Shown in pieces: positions 33,933 through 43,198 of a stretch of 64,000 bases of DNA. Made by a program: the position numbers and the translations under genes. Below the pieces are notes generated by a model, which saw nothing but the letters and a program-made list of their open reading frames with translations, did not search any database and was not told the origin of the DNA. Every line of letters begins with the position of its first letter. Position 1 is the first letter of the stretch. This stretch comes from Yinghuangia sp035454725 (GTDB lineage: Bacteria > Actinomycetota > Actinomycetes > Streptomycetales > Streptomycetaceae): positions 93,165-157,164 of the forward strand of contig NZ_JBPKBI010000016.1 of NCBI RefSeq assembly GCF_051388935.1, written 5' to 3'.

Positions 33933-34637
33933 GTGGCTACACGTACGGAATCAGGAGCCGAGGCGCAGGTTCCGTTGAGCAGGGAGCGGGTTCTCCGCAC
34001 GGCCGTGGGCGTCGCCGACGCGGGCGGGATCAAATCGCTCACGATGCGCAATCTCGCGGAAGCGCTCGGCGTGGAGGCGATGTCGTTGTACCACCACGTG
34101 GACAACAAGGAGGCGATCCTCGACGGCCTCATCGATGTCGTCATGGGCGAGATCGACGCGGCCGTGCAGAGCACCGGCGCGCCCCCGGCCGAGGACGACT
34201 GGAAGACCGCGATGCGCATGAGGATCCTCGCCGCACGCGAGGTCCTGCTCCGCCACCCGTGGGCTCCCGGTGTCTTCGAGACGCGCACCACCACGCGCCC
34301 GGGCGTCGTGCGGTACATCAACGCCGTGGTCGGGGAGTTTCGCGCCGGGGGCTTCAGCTACGACCTGGCGCATCACGCGCTGCATGCCCTGGGAAGCCGG
34401 GTCCTGGGCTTCACCCAGGAGCTGTTCGAGCCGAAGGCCACTGACGGCGACGACGCGGAAAACGACGACGTGCTCGCCCGGATGGCCGACGAACTCCCCT
34501 ATCTGGTGGGGATGGTGGCGGAGGTCGCGCATGACGACCCGGACTCCACGTTGGGCTGGTGTGACGACCGGTTCGAGTTCGAGTTCGGCTTGGACCTGAT
34601 CCTCGACGGCCTGGAGAGGATTCGTACGGCGGCCTGA
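33933..34637 (+). CDS. TetR-family repressor with TetR_C-type ligand domain
   Basis: The protein has 234 residues from GTG 33933, preceded by GGGAGA. The helix-turn-helix is SRERVLRTAVGVADAGGIKS-LTMRNLAEALGVEAMSLYHHV-DNKEAILDGLID. This opening and the later HPWAPGVFETRTTTRPGVVR with GFSYDLAHHALHALGSRVLG are typical of the TetR/Tn10-like C-terminal domain group. It is followed on the same strand by three operator-like palindromes and the MDR gene, which it very probably represses. Confidence 0.88.
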   Translation: MATRTESGAEAQVPLSRERVLRTAVGVADAGGIKSLTMRNLAEALGVEAMSLYHHVDNKEAILDGLIDVVMGEIDAAVQSTGAPPAEDDWKTAMRMRILAAREVLLRHPWAPGVFETRTTTRPGVVRYINAVVGEFRAGGFSYDLAHHALHALGSRVLGFTQELFEPKATDGDDAENDDVLARMADELPYLVGMVAEVAHDDPDSTLGWCDDRFEFEFGLDLILDGLERIRTAA

Positions 34638-34654
34638 CCGGTCCCGACTTTTCC

Positions 34655-34723
34655 CTTACCGCGTAAGTCTTGTCATCCCTGCGGCACCCGAGCTACCTTA
34701 CGCTGTAAAACTTACGCCGTAAG
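34655..34723. promoter_or_regulatory. Three TetR operator palindromes
   Basis: CTTAC-N3-GTAAG occurs at 34655-34667, as CTTACGCTGTAAA at 34697-34709, and again perfectly at 34711-34723. The last two are 14 bases apart centre to centre. They lie between the TetR gene and the MDR gene, covering the latter's promoter. Confidence 0.75.
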
Positions 34724-34749
34724 TCCCGAAAATCGGGCGAAGGAGTCTC

Positions 34750-34794
34750 ATGTTCGATCCCTTGACCGCCGTCGGTCAGGCGCTGCGGTGGTAG
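34750..34794 (+). CDS. Short leader ORF (14 codons) before the MDR gene
   Basis: AAGGAG precedes ATG 34750, which encodes MFDPLTAVGQALRW and stops at TAG 34792-34794, inside the region of possible MDR starts. It has the best ribosome site in the leader, so translation of it may set expression of the MDR gene. It could also be a remnant N-terminus of a lost gene. Confidence 0.4.
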   Translation: MFDPLTAVGQALRW

Positions 34795-34808
34795 GCCCCG
34801 AAGGCACG

Positions 34809-35798
34809 ATGACGGCAGTCGTCCAGGACGCCTACGGTCCGCCCGAGCGCGTGCTCCGAGTCGCCGAAGTGGCCCGGCCTCGGGTCGGTGACGACGACGT
34901 CCTGGTCCGCGTACGGGCGACCAGCGTGAACACCCCGGACTGGATCACCGTGGCCGGAGTCCCCTACGTACTTCGGCTCAAGGCCGGGCTGCGGGGGCCG
35001 TCGACACCCGTGCGAGGGACCGATGTCGCGGGGACCGTCGAAGCCCTCGGCGAAAACGTGACCGACCTCGACATCGGCGACGAGGTTTTCGGGTCGCTTT
35101 GGGACAACACCCTGACCACAAGCGGCGCTTTCGCGGAGTACGCGGCCGTCCCGGCGTCCCGGCTCATCCGAAAGCCCGCCGGTCTCGGCTTCGAGGCCGC
35201 CGCGGCATCGGTCATGTCGGGCCTGACCGCGTTGTCGGCCATGCGCGACGTTGCCGGAGTCGGCCCGGGGACGAAGGTCCTCGTCAACGGTGCGTCGGGC
35301 GGCGTCGGAACGCTCGCGGTGCAGGTCGCCAAGGCTCTCGGCGCGGAAGTCACCGGCGTGTGCGGGCCCCGGAACGTCGAACTGGTCAGATCCCTCGGCG
35401 CGGACCATGCCGTCGACTACACCGAGGAGGACTTCACCCTCGGCGAGAGGCGCTACGACGTCATCCTCGACAACGTCCTCAACCACCCGCCCAAAGCGAC
35501 AGCCCGAGCACTCACCCCCACCGGGACGCTGATCCCCAACAGCATCGGTGTCTCCGGAGGTTGGTTCGGCGCCCTGCCGAGGGTCGCACGGGCGACCGTG
35601 ATGGGCCGGGGTTCGACCGATGTGCGGTCCGTTCCGATCTCGGTCGACCGCGAGCACCTGACGGCGCTCGCCACGCTCCTCGAATCCGGCGACGTCAAGG
35701 TGTTCATCGGCGCAACCTACGCCCTCGACGACGCCGCGAGCGCGGTCGCCCACATGCTCGGACACCATGCCAGGGGCAAGGTCGTCATCACAGTCTGA
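34809..35798 (+). CDS. NAD(P)H-dependent MDR oxidoreductase (quinone reductase-like)
   Basis: The protein has 329 residues from ATG 34809 (MTAVVQDAYGPPERVLRVAE), with GAAGG upstream; GTG 34788 is an alternative. The GroES-like domain contains GTDVAGTVEALGENVTDLDI and GDEVFG. The Rossmann loop is VLVNGASGGVGTLAVQVAKA. Catalytic zinc ligands are absent. It is a class commonly induced by toxic quinones or antibiotics, and the TetR repressor with three operators fits that role. Confidence 0.9.
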   Translation: MTAVVQDAYGPPERVLRVAEVARPRVGDDDVLVRVRATSVNTPDWITVAGVPYVLRLKAGLRGPSTPVRGTDVAGTVEALGENVTDLDIGDEVFGSLWDNTLTTSGAFAEYAAVPASRLIRKPAGLGFEAAAASVMSGLTALSAMRDVAGVGPGTKVLVNGASGGVGTLAVQVAKALGAEVTGVCGPRNVELVRSLGADHAVDYTEEDFTLGERRYDVILDNVLNHPPKATARALTPTGTLIPNSIGVSGGWFGALPRVARATVMGRGSTDVRSVPISVDREHLTALATLLESGDVKVFIGATYALDDAASAVAHMLGHHARGKVVITV

Positions 35799-35969
35799 CT
35801 CCGCCGCCCGAAGTCAGGCGGAAGGCAGGCGCCGGTCGGCTCGGATGTGCCCGAGGGGAAAGACAGGCGCCCGCCCGAGCTTGAGCAGAAACGAAGAAGC
35901 ACCCCTCCCCGCCGCCGCCCTAGCGTGACTCGCATGTGCCTGATCATCGACACGGCAAGGGGAAACGGC

Positions 35970-36383
35970 ATGAAAGCGCATGTGAGCTCGATCCTTCTCG
36001 GCGTCCGCGACATGGAGCGGTCCAAGAAGTTCTACACGGAGGGCCTCGGCTGGACGATCCAGCACGATTACGGGGTCTCGGTCTTCTTCGCGCCCGACGG
36101 CGGTTCACCCGTCGGCTTCTACGGCCGCGAGGGCCTGGCCGGTCAAGTGGGCACGAGCCCGGAGGGCAGCGGGTTCAGCGGTCTCGTGCTGACGTACGTG
36201 GTCCGCAGCGAGGCCCGCGTCGACGAGATCATCGCGGAGGCCGAGAAGGCCGGCGCCACGATCCTCAAACCCGCCGGCGCCCTGCCGTGGGGCGGGTACG
36301 GCGCATCCTTCGCCGACCCCGACGGTTACATCTGGAGCCTCGGCTACAGCGCCCAAGGCGAAGACCAGCCGTACGCGGAGTAG
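35970..36383 (+). CDS. VOC/glyoxalase-family protein
   Basis: The protein has 137 residues from ATG 35970, with AAGGGGAAA upstream. VSSILLGVRDMERSKKFYTE-GLGWTIQ is the first beta-alpha-beta unit and YGASFADPDGYIWSLGYSAQ the second. Some metal ligands of true glyoxalase I are not evident. Members include glyoxalases, bleomycin-type resistance proteins and extradiol dioxygenases. A strong hairpin follows. Confidence 0.88.
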   Translation: MKAHVSSILLGVRDMERSKKFYTEGLGWTIQHDYGVSVFFAPDGGSPVGFYGREGLAGQVGTSPEGSGFSGLVLTYVVRSEARVDEIIAEAEKAGATILKPAGALPWGGYGASFADPDGYIWSLGYSAQGEDQPYAE

Positions 36384-36460
36384 CCGCCACCGAGGCCTGG
36401 CGGGCACCTGCCCCGACGCCGCAGACGTGACACCACGGAGTTCGCGGCGCGAAAGCAGCG

Positions 36461-36495
36461 TGATGCCCCCGACCTGGGGACGGTCGGGGGCATCA
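36461..36495. terminator. Terminator between the VOC gene and the secreted protein gene
   Basis: TGATGCCCCCGAC at 36461-36473 pairs perfectly with GTCGGGGGCATCA at 36483-36495 around a 9-base loop, between two convergent genes. Confidence 0.8.
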
Positions 36496-36588
36496 CATGT
36501 TGTCCCGGCCGCCGCCGCCGAGTCCCGTCGTCATGTTGTGCGTGACGCGGGCTCGGCGGCGACGTCGTGACCGTGGGCTTGTCCGAGA

Positions 36589-36909
36589 TCAGTTGCAGCC
36601 CACGTGGTAGACCCACGCGTCGTCGATGTCCCAGGCGCTGCCCAGGTTCTTGACCGACTTGGCGGGGACGCAGGTGTACGAGTTGAAGCCCCAGTCGTCG
36701 ATCTCGACGGTGACGTCCTCGCTGGAGCAGTTGCTGAAGTAGCCGGTGTCGGCGTGCTCGTAGTAACCGCACGCCTCCGGGGCGGCGTTCGCGGTGCCGG
36801 CGGTGGAGACGATGCCGGCCACCGACGCGGCAAGCGCGGCGGCGGTCAGCACGGCGGCGGACCGCAGACGACGGGCGGCGCGGGGGCGGCGGGTGGCGTT
36901 GGTGTTCAT
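36589..36909 (-). CDS. Small secreted protein, DUF6355-like
   Basis: The protein has 106 residues from ATG 36909, preceded by GAGGAG. The signal has an arginine-rich start, then SAAVLTAAALAASVAGIVST and a cleavage site near ANA. The mature chain begins APEACGYYEHADTGYFSNCS and contains paired cysteines (ACG, NCS, TCV, GCN). It resembles small secreted actinobacterial proteins grouped as DUF6355, a resemblance recalled rather than searched. Function unknown. Confidence 0.7.
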   Translation of the reverse strand: MNTNATRRPRAARRLRSAAVLTAAALAASVAGIVSTAGTANAAPEACGYYEHADTGYFSNCSSEDVTVEIDDWGFNSYTCVPAKSVKNLGSAWDIDDAWVYHVGCN

Positions 36910-37134
36910 GCGCACTCCTCGAATCGAGTCCGGACGCTGTACCGGTGGCCCGATGCCACCTTCATCCGATGACTCAATGCTTCCGCGCCATCACGCTCGG
37001 TTCCTCCTGCGTGGCGCCGAGATTCGGCGTACAGACAACTATGCAGTCGGAAGGCGCTCCTCGTTCCCGGCCGACCTCGCGCGTCCTCCGTCCGGATTAA
37101 GCCGTCCGGGTGACTTCCTGCGGCACGGACCGGG

Positions 37135-39483
37135 TCAGACACCCGGGACGGAAACCGTCGCCGTACAGCGGATGTCGTCGCTGCTCAGCCCGGCCATCAG
37201 CGTCACCTCGCCCGGCTCCAGCCCGCGGCGGCCGTCGGGCAGAGTGTGGCACAGGCGCTCGACCGGGGCCTCCAGGACGATGTCCCGCGCCTGCCCGGCC
37301 GCCAGGGCAACGCGCCGGAACTGGACGAGTTGGCGCACCGGCCGCACGACGCTCGCGAACTCTTGGCGGGCGTAGAGCTGCACGACCGTCTCGCCGTCCA
37401 CCGCACCGGTGTTGGAGACCGTGACCGCGGCCCTCAGGACACCGTCGCGTACCTCCGCGCCGCCGCTGAGGGCCACGTCGAATGTCGTGTACGAGAGCCC
37501 GTGGCCGAAGGGGAACAACGGACTCGGGTCCGGCAAGTCGACGTAGGCGTACGTGTCGCCGGTGGGGTGGTCGTACCCGCTGCCGTGGCGGTGGCCGTGG
37601 TATGCCGGGATCTGGCCCAGATGACGGGGAAACGTCCCGGGGAGTTTGCCGCCGGGGTTGGTCCGACCGAACAGTGCGGACGCGATCGCGGTGCCGGCGG
37701 CCTCGCCGAGCAGCGGCGCGAGAAGCATCGCCGCGGACGACCGGGCCGCATGCTCCAGCAGCAGCGGACGCCCGGAAACCACCACGGTCACCACGGGCTT
37801 GCCGGTCGCGGCCAGCAGCCCCAGCAGTTCGTCCTGGTCGCCGGGCAGCGTCGGAGACGCGCTGGAGCGGCCTTCGCCCGCGGTGTTGGCGCCGACCCGG
37901 CCCGTGCGCTCGCCGACGACGGCCACCACCACGTCGGCACCGGCCACGGCCGCCTCGACGGCCGCCGCGTCCAGAGCCGTCTCGGGCTGCGGGTCGAACG
38001 AACCGAGCGGCACGCACTCGACCTTCGGGTCCACCTCCCGCAAAGCCGTCACCACCGTGTGTGCGTCGGGGTGGAGCGCGCGGGCCATCTCCTCGAAGCG
38101 CTGCCGGAGGCCGGGCAGGGGGGTGGTCGTGATCGCACTGGCGTCGAAGGCGGCCGGGTCGATGCCCGGGATGTCGCCGCGGCGTACCGCCTGGATCGCC
38201 GCGGGCATCTCGGCCGCCGCCACCGACGTGTACGCGCCGAAATGGATGCGCAGTTCGTCGGCGGCCGGGCCCACCACGACGATCCGACTGCCTCCCGGCG
38301 CCAAGGGCAGGGTCCCGTCGTTGGACAAGAGCACCACGGCCCGGTCAGCGACCGCCGTGCGGATCTCCGCCGCCGCGGCACGATCCGGCGGCGAGGGACG
38401 ACCGCGGGAGGGGGTGTGGAACGCCGGGATCAGACCCGTGCGGGCCTTGACGGTGAGTACGCGGGCGACGGCCTCGTCGACGACGCGCTCGTCGAGGCGC
38501 CCCGAGGCCACCTCCTCGACCAGGCTCGGGTAATTCCGCGCTTGCGGGAGCTCGGCGTCCAGTCCCGCCGAAACCGCCTGTACGGCCGCAGCCGCAGCAG
38601 TGGCCGCCGTGCGATAGCGGGTGCGCAGCATGTCGACGGACTCGTAGTCGCTGACGACCATGCCGGTGAAGCCGAGTTCGCCGCGCAGCAGATCGGTGAG
38701 CAACCAGCGGTTGGCCGCCGCCGGAACGCCGTCGATGTCGTTGTAGGAGTTCATGACCACCGACAGGCCCGCCTCGGCGATCGCCCGGCGGAACGGCTCG
38801 GCGTACTCGTCGGTCAGCGTGCGGCGCCCGAGCTGCGTCGCCGCCATGTTGAGACCGCCTTCCGAGGCGCCGAAGCCCAGGAAGTGCTTTCCGGTGGCGA
38901 GGAGTTCGGCGTCCTGCCCGTCTCCCCGGACACCCTGGACGCCTCGGACGAACGCCACAGCGAACTGCGCCGCCAGTTCCGGGTCCTCGCCGTACGTCTC
39001 GTGCGTCCGCCCCCAACGCGGATCGCGGCTGAGGTCCATCACCGGGGAGAAAAGAAGCTGCACACCGAGGTCGCGCATGTGCGCGGCCGTGACCGAGGAT
39101 GCCCGCCGGACCAGATCGGGCTCCCACGTCGCCGCCTGCGCCCACGCGGTGGGGAACTGTTCGCCGGCGGCGTGGAGAAAGCCGTTGATCCCCTCGAAGT
39201 GCACCAGCCCGCCGATCCCGAACGGCGAAGCCGCACGCACCGCTTCCTGCACACGCGCCAGCGCGTCCCGGAGACTGTCGGCGTCCTGGCCGAGGAACCA
39301 GGCCAGTGACAGATGGCCGATGCCGTGCGGGCACAGCTCGGCGACCCGGCCGGTATCGAGACCGGGCCCCGTCTTCGGATCGAACGCGACCAGGCTGGGC
39401 AGAGACAGCCCGCCGAGCTGCGCCACCTTCTGTTCGAGGGTGAGTCGTGCGACAAGACCCGCGACAGCCTCGGCGGTGACCAT
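37135..39483 (-). CDS. Glycoside hydrolase family 3 beta-glucosidase-like enzyme
   Basis: The protein has 782 residues from ATG 39483, with GAAGGGG upstream; the longer frame is artefactual. The GH3 barrel shows SPVMDLSRDPRWGRTHETYG, TGKHFLGFG (Lys199-His200) and MVVSDYESVDML, which holds the nucleophile Asp279. The second domain (from about 300) has VVLLSNDGTLPL, and the end carries a fibronectin III-like domain (LFPFGHGLSYTTFDV onward). No signal peptide is present, so it probably acts inside the cell on beta-linked oligosaccharides. It is monocistronic. Confidence 0.92.
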   Translation of the reverse strand: MVTAEAVAGLVARLTLEQKVAQLGGLSLPSLVAFDPKTGPGLDTGRVAELCPHGIGHLSLAWFLGQDADSLRDALARVQEAVRAASPFGIGGLVHFEGINGFLHAAGEQFPTAWAQAATWEPDLVRRASSVTAAHMRDLGVQLLFSPVMDLSRDPRWGRTHETYGEDPELAAQFAVAFVRGVQGVRGDGQDAELLATGKHFLGFGASEGGLNMAATQLGRRTLTDEYAEPFRRAIAEAGLSVVMNSYNDIDGVPAAANRWLLTDLLRGELGFTGMVVSDYESVDMLRTRYRTAATAAAAAVQAVSAGLDAELPQARNYPSLVEEVASGRLDERVVDEAVARVLTVKARTGLIPAFHTPSRGRPSPPDRAAAAEIRTAVADRAVVLLSNDGTLPLAPGGSRIVVVGPAADELRIHFGAYTSVAAAEMPAAIQAVRRGDIPGIDPAAFDASAITTTPLPGLRQRFEEMARALHPDAHTVVTALREVDPKVECVPLGSFDPQPETALDAAAVEAAVAGADVVVAVVGERTGRVGANTAGEGRSSASPTLPGDQDELLGLLAATGKPVVTVVVSGRPLLLEHAARSSAAMLLAPLLGEAAGTAIASALFGRTNPGGKLPGTFPRHLGQIPAYHGHRHGSGYDHPTGDTYAYVDLPDPSPLFPFGHGLSYTTFDVALSGGAEVRDGVLRAAVTVSNTGAVDGETVVQLYARQEFASVVRPVRQLVQFRRVALAAGQARDIVLEAPVERLCHTLPDGRRGLEPGEVTLMAGLSSDDIRCTATVSVPGV

Positions 39484-39887
39484 GAAGCCCCTTCCGCGAC
39501 GACCATCGCCGCTCTCTCCGCTACGCCCAAGCGGCGAGGGCGGATTCACACACGGCAGACCGCCGCACCCGTCCACGGACACGGGCACCCCGTGCCCGCC
39601 GATCACCGCGAACACATCCCAGCCCGACCCCGCGGCACGCGACAACCCGTTGCCGTCAGTTGCCGCGACCGGTTCCCGCAACCGCCGCCCTGGTCGCCCA
39701 GGGGCCGGTGCCCCGACCGATCGCGTTCCCGGCCACCGCAGTGCGTTCGCTCCGCCGACTTGTTCGCCGGGGGCGTGGGGCCGGTCTCCACCGGAGACGC
39801 TTGCCACCAGGCGAGGCACCTCGCCGGCCGTGGGTGCGACGCCGGACCGGGGTTCGGCGCCACGTCCCCTACGAAGGAAGGTTGCGC
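39484..39887. other. Divergent intergenic region
   Basis: This 404-base gap lies between the GH3 and NUDIX start codons. Frames through it are proline/arginine-rich shadows. It must contain both promoters, but I see no clear repeat or hairpin. Confidence 0.35.
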
Positions 39888-40352
39888 ATGGACGCGTTCG
39901 ATGCTCAGGCGGAGAGCACGGGGAAGCCGGCAGGCAGGTCGCTGCCGGTGTCCGTCAAAGGGGTGGTCTTCGACGACCGAGACCGCGTCCTGCTGCTGCG
40001 CAATCCGCGCCGCGAGTTCGAGCTCCCCGGTGGGAGGCCCGAGCCGGGGGAATCCTACCAGCAGTGCGTGGTCCGCGAGATCGAGGAAGAGGCGGGCTGG
40101 GAGGTCGTCGCCGGCCCCTGGCTGGACGAGTGGGTGTACGAGCCTCTGCCCGGCCGTCGCGTGCGCATCGTGACGTACGGCTGCCACCTCGCCGCCGGGT
40201 CCGGCGCGGTCCGGCTCAGCGACGAGCATTCCGACGGCGGCCTGTTCGCGGTGGCCGAACTCCCGGGCCTGCCGCTGCCCGGCGGGTACGCGCGCTCGGT
40301 TGCCGCCTGGGCGGGGCACCCCGCACGGACCCGGCCGGACACCGCATCGTGA
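39888..40352 (+). CDS. NUDIX hydrolase
   Basis: The protein has 154 residues from ATG 39888, preceded by GAAGGAAGG. The NUDIX box is complete: GGRPEPGESYQQCVVREIEE followed by EAGW, matching G-x5-E-x7-R-E-x2-E-E-x-G. It is preceded by the strand VSVKGVVFDDRDRVLLLRNP. Such enzymes hydrolyse nucleoside diphosphates linked to another group, for example damaged dNTPs, NADH or ADP-ribose. The exact substrate is not evident. Confidence 0.92.
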   Translation: MDAFDAQAESTGKPAGRSLPVSVKGVVFDDRDRVLLLRNPRREFELPGGRPEPGESYQQCVVREIEEEAGWEVVAGPWLDEWVYEPLPGRRVRIVTYGCHLAAGSGAVRLSDEHSDGGLFAVAELPGLPLPGGYARSVAAWAGHPARTRPDTAS

Positions 40353-40700
40353 CGACGCACGCACCTCGACCGGCGGAACCGGAATCCGGCCCGGACAGTC
40401 ACAGGTACGTCCGTACAGCGGACCAGGCCCTTACGACGGGAAACACGGGCGCGCGGGGTGCGTTCGACGTCAACGTCTTGGGCCGGGACGCACTCGGTTC
40501 CCGCCGAGTCTCAGCGTCCGCGAGGCCGCCGGGGGAGACGTTCGACCTCCTCGGAGACGGGTGGCGGGCCACGCCGTCGGCATGACCCGCATACTTTCCG
40601 ATCCGCGCGTTCGCCGGATCCGCCGCGAGCAACGTCCCGGCAACAGTCGAACGTTCGGGGCGGCGAGGCGGTGACGAACGGCCCCGCCGCGCCCGGGGTG
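40353..40700. other. Intergenic region with no gene seen
   Basis: This 348-base gap lies between convergent NUDIX and AhpD-like genes. The composition is mixed and frames are short or shadow-like. No clear terminator hairpin was found. Confidence 0.35.
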
Positions 40701-41201
40701 TCACGGTTGCCGCCACTGCTCCGCCGGGGGCCTGCCGGGGAGCGGCTTGCCGATCAGGGCGAGGGGCACGAAGAACGCGACCTGGCCGATGGCCAGAGTG
40801 AGTGTGGCGAGAGCCTTGTCGTCGTAGTGCGCCGAGGCGTGGGCGTACAACTCGTCCGGGACCCGCTCGCCGCGCGGGTTTGCGGTGAACACCGCTTCGA
40901 CCAGGGCCAGGGCGGCGCGTTCCGCGTCGGTGAAGCAGGACGCGTCCTGCCAGGTCGCCACGGCGGCGATGCGTTCCTGGCTCTCACCGGCGTTGCGCAG
41001 GTTGCCGGTGTGCAGGACGGTCAGGTAAGTGCTGTCCACGATTTGTCCGGCACGCAATTGGACGAGGCTGATCGTGGTTCCCGGCACCGAGCCGTTGCCG
41101 GTGGCCTTGAACAACGCGGCGCCCACTTCGGCCATCTCGGGAATGAGCAGGGCCGGGTTGGGGAGGCGGGAACGGTCGGCGTGCTGTGCCACGGAGGTCA
41201 T
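40701..41201 (-). CDS. Carboxymuconolactone decarboxylase/AhpD-like protein lacking CxxC
   Basis: The protein has 166 residues from ATG 41201. The fold pattern VQLRAGQIVDSTYLTVLHTG-NLRNAGESQERIAAV matches the AhpD-like family, where an LR-x(2)-Q-x(3)-C-x-x-C-x(3)-H motif is expected. Here the two cysteines are replaced (S-T-Y-L), while the histidine is kept, so peroxidase-type redox activity is unlikely. SCFTDAERAALALVEAVFTA follows normally. Its role is unknown. Confidence 0.85.
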   Translation of the reverse strand: MTSVAQHADRSRLPNPALLIPEMAEVGAALFKATGNGSVPGTTISLVQLRAGQIVDSTYLTVLHTGNLRNAGESQERIAAVATWQDASCFTDAERAALALVEAVFTANPRGERVPDELYAHASAHYDDKALATLTLAIGQVAFFVPLALIGKPLPGRPPAEQWRQP

Positions 41202-41653
41202 GTGCGTCAGCCTTTCGTCGGGGTTGTTTGCGGTGCTGCCGTACTGACGGATCGCGTGCCGCGAATGTGACCGCGAACGGACAACGGATTTCGTGTCCTC
41301 GGTGCGCACGGCTGTGCGTGGTGCGGCCCGCTGCCCAGGACACAGCCGGTGCGTGGGCAGGCGGCCGGTGCCACGTGCCCCGATCAGGACAGTCCGTTGA
41401 CGCCTTGGTTGTGCGCCTGGTAAGCATGGGCCGGCACTTCTTTGAACGTTTGTTTATTCTCATTGCCGCGAAGCCGCGTTGGACGCCCCGATTGCCGACT
41501 GCCGACTGCCCGCATCACGCGCAACGGGGTGCAGCCCCCGCGTGCACGCCGAAATCCTCGGCGACGCCGCTGTCCTCGCTCGTACCGGCCTGCGCGGCCC
41601 CGGGCGGACACGCCATACGGCGGGCGCGATCGCCCCTACCCGAAGGAGGACCC
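41202..41653. other. Divergent region upstream of the CoA-transferase gene
   Basis: No gene is convincing. A candidate promoter facing right has TTGACG at 41397-41402 and TAAGCA at 41421-41426. The frame upstream of the CoA-transferase is open from here but lacks a matching ribosome site, so it is treated as leader. A short GCCGACT direct repeat occurs near 41490. Confidence 0.4.
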
Positions 41654-43198
41654 ATGGCCGAGGACCGCGACGTGGCACGGCTTCGCGAGGCCTTCGTCGA
41701 CGGTGTCGAGGAGCGGGCCACCGACGACGCCTTCGACTTCCACGGCGAGTTGCGACGCATCCTGGCTCCCCTGGGCCTGGCTCCCGAGGACGCGGGCGGC
41801 CGGATCTCCGTGGTGCGGAAGGACCCGCTGATGCAGAGCTGCGTACGCCTGGGAGGCGCGTCCGCCCTGGCCCTCGTCCAGCAGTCCGTCGTCGCCGCCC
41901 ACCTGTGGAGAATGCGCACCGGGTTGGGCCAGGACGTCAGCGTCGACCTCGGCCAGGCCATCCGCCGCATCGCGCCCGCCTCCGAGCTCACCTGGGAGAC
42001 AGTCAACGGAATCCCCAGCGACCTCTACGACCGGAGCCTGCCCGCCTACCTGGGTTTCTACGAGACCAAGGACGGCCGGCACATCCTGCCCGCCAATCTC
42101 TATCCCGGTCTGCGGTCACGCATGCTGGCGGTTCTCGACTGCGCAGACAACCCCCAGGCCATAGCCGCAGCCGTCCGGCGGCACACCGCCGACGAACTCG
42201 AACACCTGGGCGCGGAACACGGCATCGTGTTCGCCAAAGTGCGTACGGCTCGCGAGTTCGCCGACGAACCCGTCTTCGCGTACCTGGCCACCCGCCCCCT
42301 GATCGAGATCGACAAGATCGCCGACAGCGCCCCCGAGCCACTGCCCGAATTCGGCACCCACCCACTGTCCGGAATCCGCGCACTCGGCATGGGCCATGTC
42401 ATCGCCGGAGCCGGCATCGGCCGCTCTCTCGGCTCCCTCGGCGCGGACTGCCTCAATGTCTGGCGCGCCATGGACTGGGAACCGGACACCCTCCTCACCA
42501 CCGCGAACGTCGGCGTCCGCTCCACGCGGCTGCACGTACGCACTCCACAGGGCAGGACCCAACTCCACGAACTCCTGCGTCAGGCCGACGTCTTCTACGC
42601 CAACCGGCGCCCAGGCCTGCTCGCCGGACTCGGTGTCGACCTGGAAACCGCGACAGCGCTGCGCCCCGGCCTCATCCACGTCACCGTCAGCACCCACGGC
42701 GAAGGCGGCCCGTGGCGCAACCGGGTCGGATTCGACCAGGTCGCCGGAACCGTCACCGGCATGGTCGCCGCCGAAGGCACCCTGACCCGCCCCCGGCTCC
42801 CGCCCACCTCGATCGTCAACGACTACCTCGTTGCGTGGCTCGCGGCCACCGGAGCGATGACCGCGCTGGCCCGCCGCGCCGTCGAAGGCGGCAGCTACCG
42901 CGTCCATGTGTCCCTCACGCGAGCCGCCATGTGGATCATGAGCCTCGGCCTCTTCGACAAGGACTACGTCGCCGCGACCGTCGGAACCGGCGGCGACCAC
43001 GAGCTCATCGATCCGCAACTCTTCCGGTCCGTGACACCCCTCGGCCTGTACCAGGGCGTCACCGAAAACGTCACGCTGTCCCGCACGCCACACCACTACA
43101 CCAACGTTCTCTCCGCCCGGGGCGCCGACCAGCCCGCCTGGCTGCCACGACCCGAACGATTCCCCGTCGCCTCGCTGTTCTCCAGCTTCGGCGGATAG
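41654..43198 (+). CDS. CaiB/BaiF-type CoA-transferase (family III)
   Basis: The protein has 514 residues from ATG 41654, with AAGGAGG directly upstream. Family III features: LGMGHVIAGAGIGRSLGSLG-ADCLNVWRAMDWEPD, DVFYANRRPGLLAGLGVDLE, RPGLIHVTVSTHGEGGPWRN and GFDQVAGTVTGMVA. The family normally places a catalytic aspartate after the VN-x-R-P-G segment, whereas here the order is NRRPGLLAGLGVDLE. The first 220 residues carry an extra N-terminal region with GGASALALVQQSVVAAHLWR, a second copy of part of the fold. It would move CoA between carboxylic acids, as in carnitine or bile-acid degradation. Confidence 0.88.
   Translation: MAEDRDVARLREAFVDGVEERATDDAFDFHGELRRILAPLGLAPEDAGGRISVVRKDPLMQSCVRLGGASALALVQQSVVAAHLWRMRTGLGQDVSVDLGQAIRRIAPASELTWETVNGIPSDLYDRSLPAYLGFYETKDGRHILPANLYPGLRSRMLAVLDCADNPQAIAAAVRRHTADELEHLGAEHGIVFAKVRTAREFADEPVFAYLATRPLIEIDKIADSAPEPLPEFGTHPLSGIRALGMGHVIAGAGIGRSLGSLGADCLNVWRAMDWEPDTLLTTANVGVRSTRLHVRTPQGRTQLHELLRQADVFYANRRPGLLAGLGVDLETATALRPGLIHVTVSTHGEGGPWRNRVGFDQVAGTVTGMVAAEGTLTRPRLPPTSIVNDYLVAWLAATGAMTALARRAVEGGSYRVHVSLTRAAMWIMSLGLFDKDYVAATVGTGGDHELIDPQLFRSVTPLGLYQGVTENVTLSRTPHHYTNVLSARGADQPAWLPRPERFPVASLFSSFGG

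Noticed and set aside
41429..41653. N-terminal extension of the CoA-transferase starting MGRHFFERLFIL
   Set aside because: The extension has no ribosome site and poor composition, whereas AAGGAGG fits ATG 41654 perfectly.
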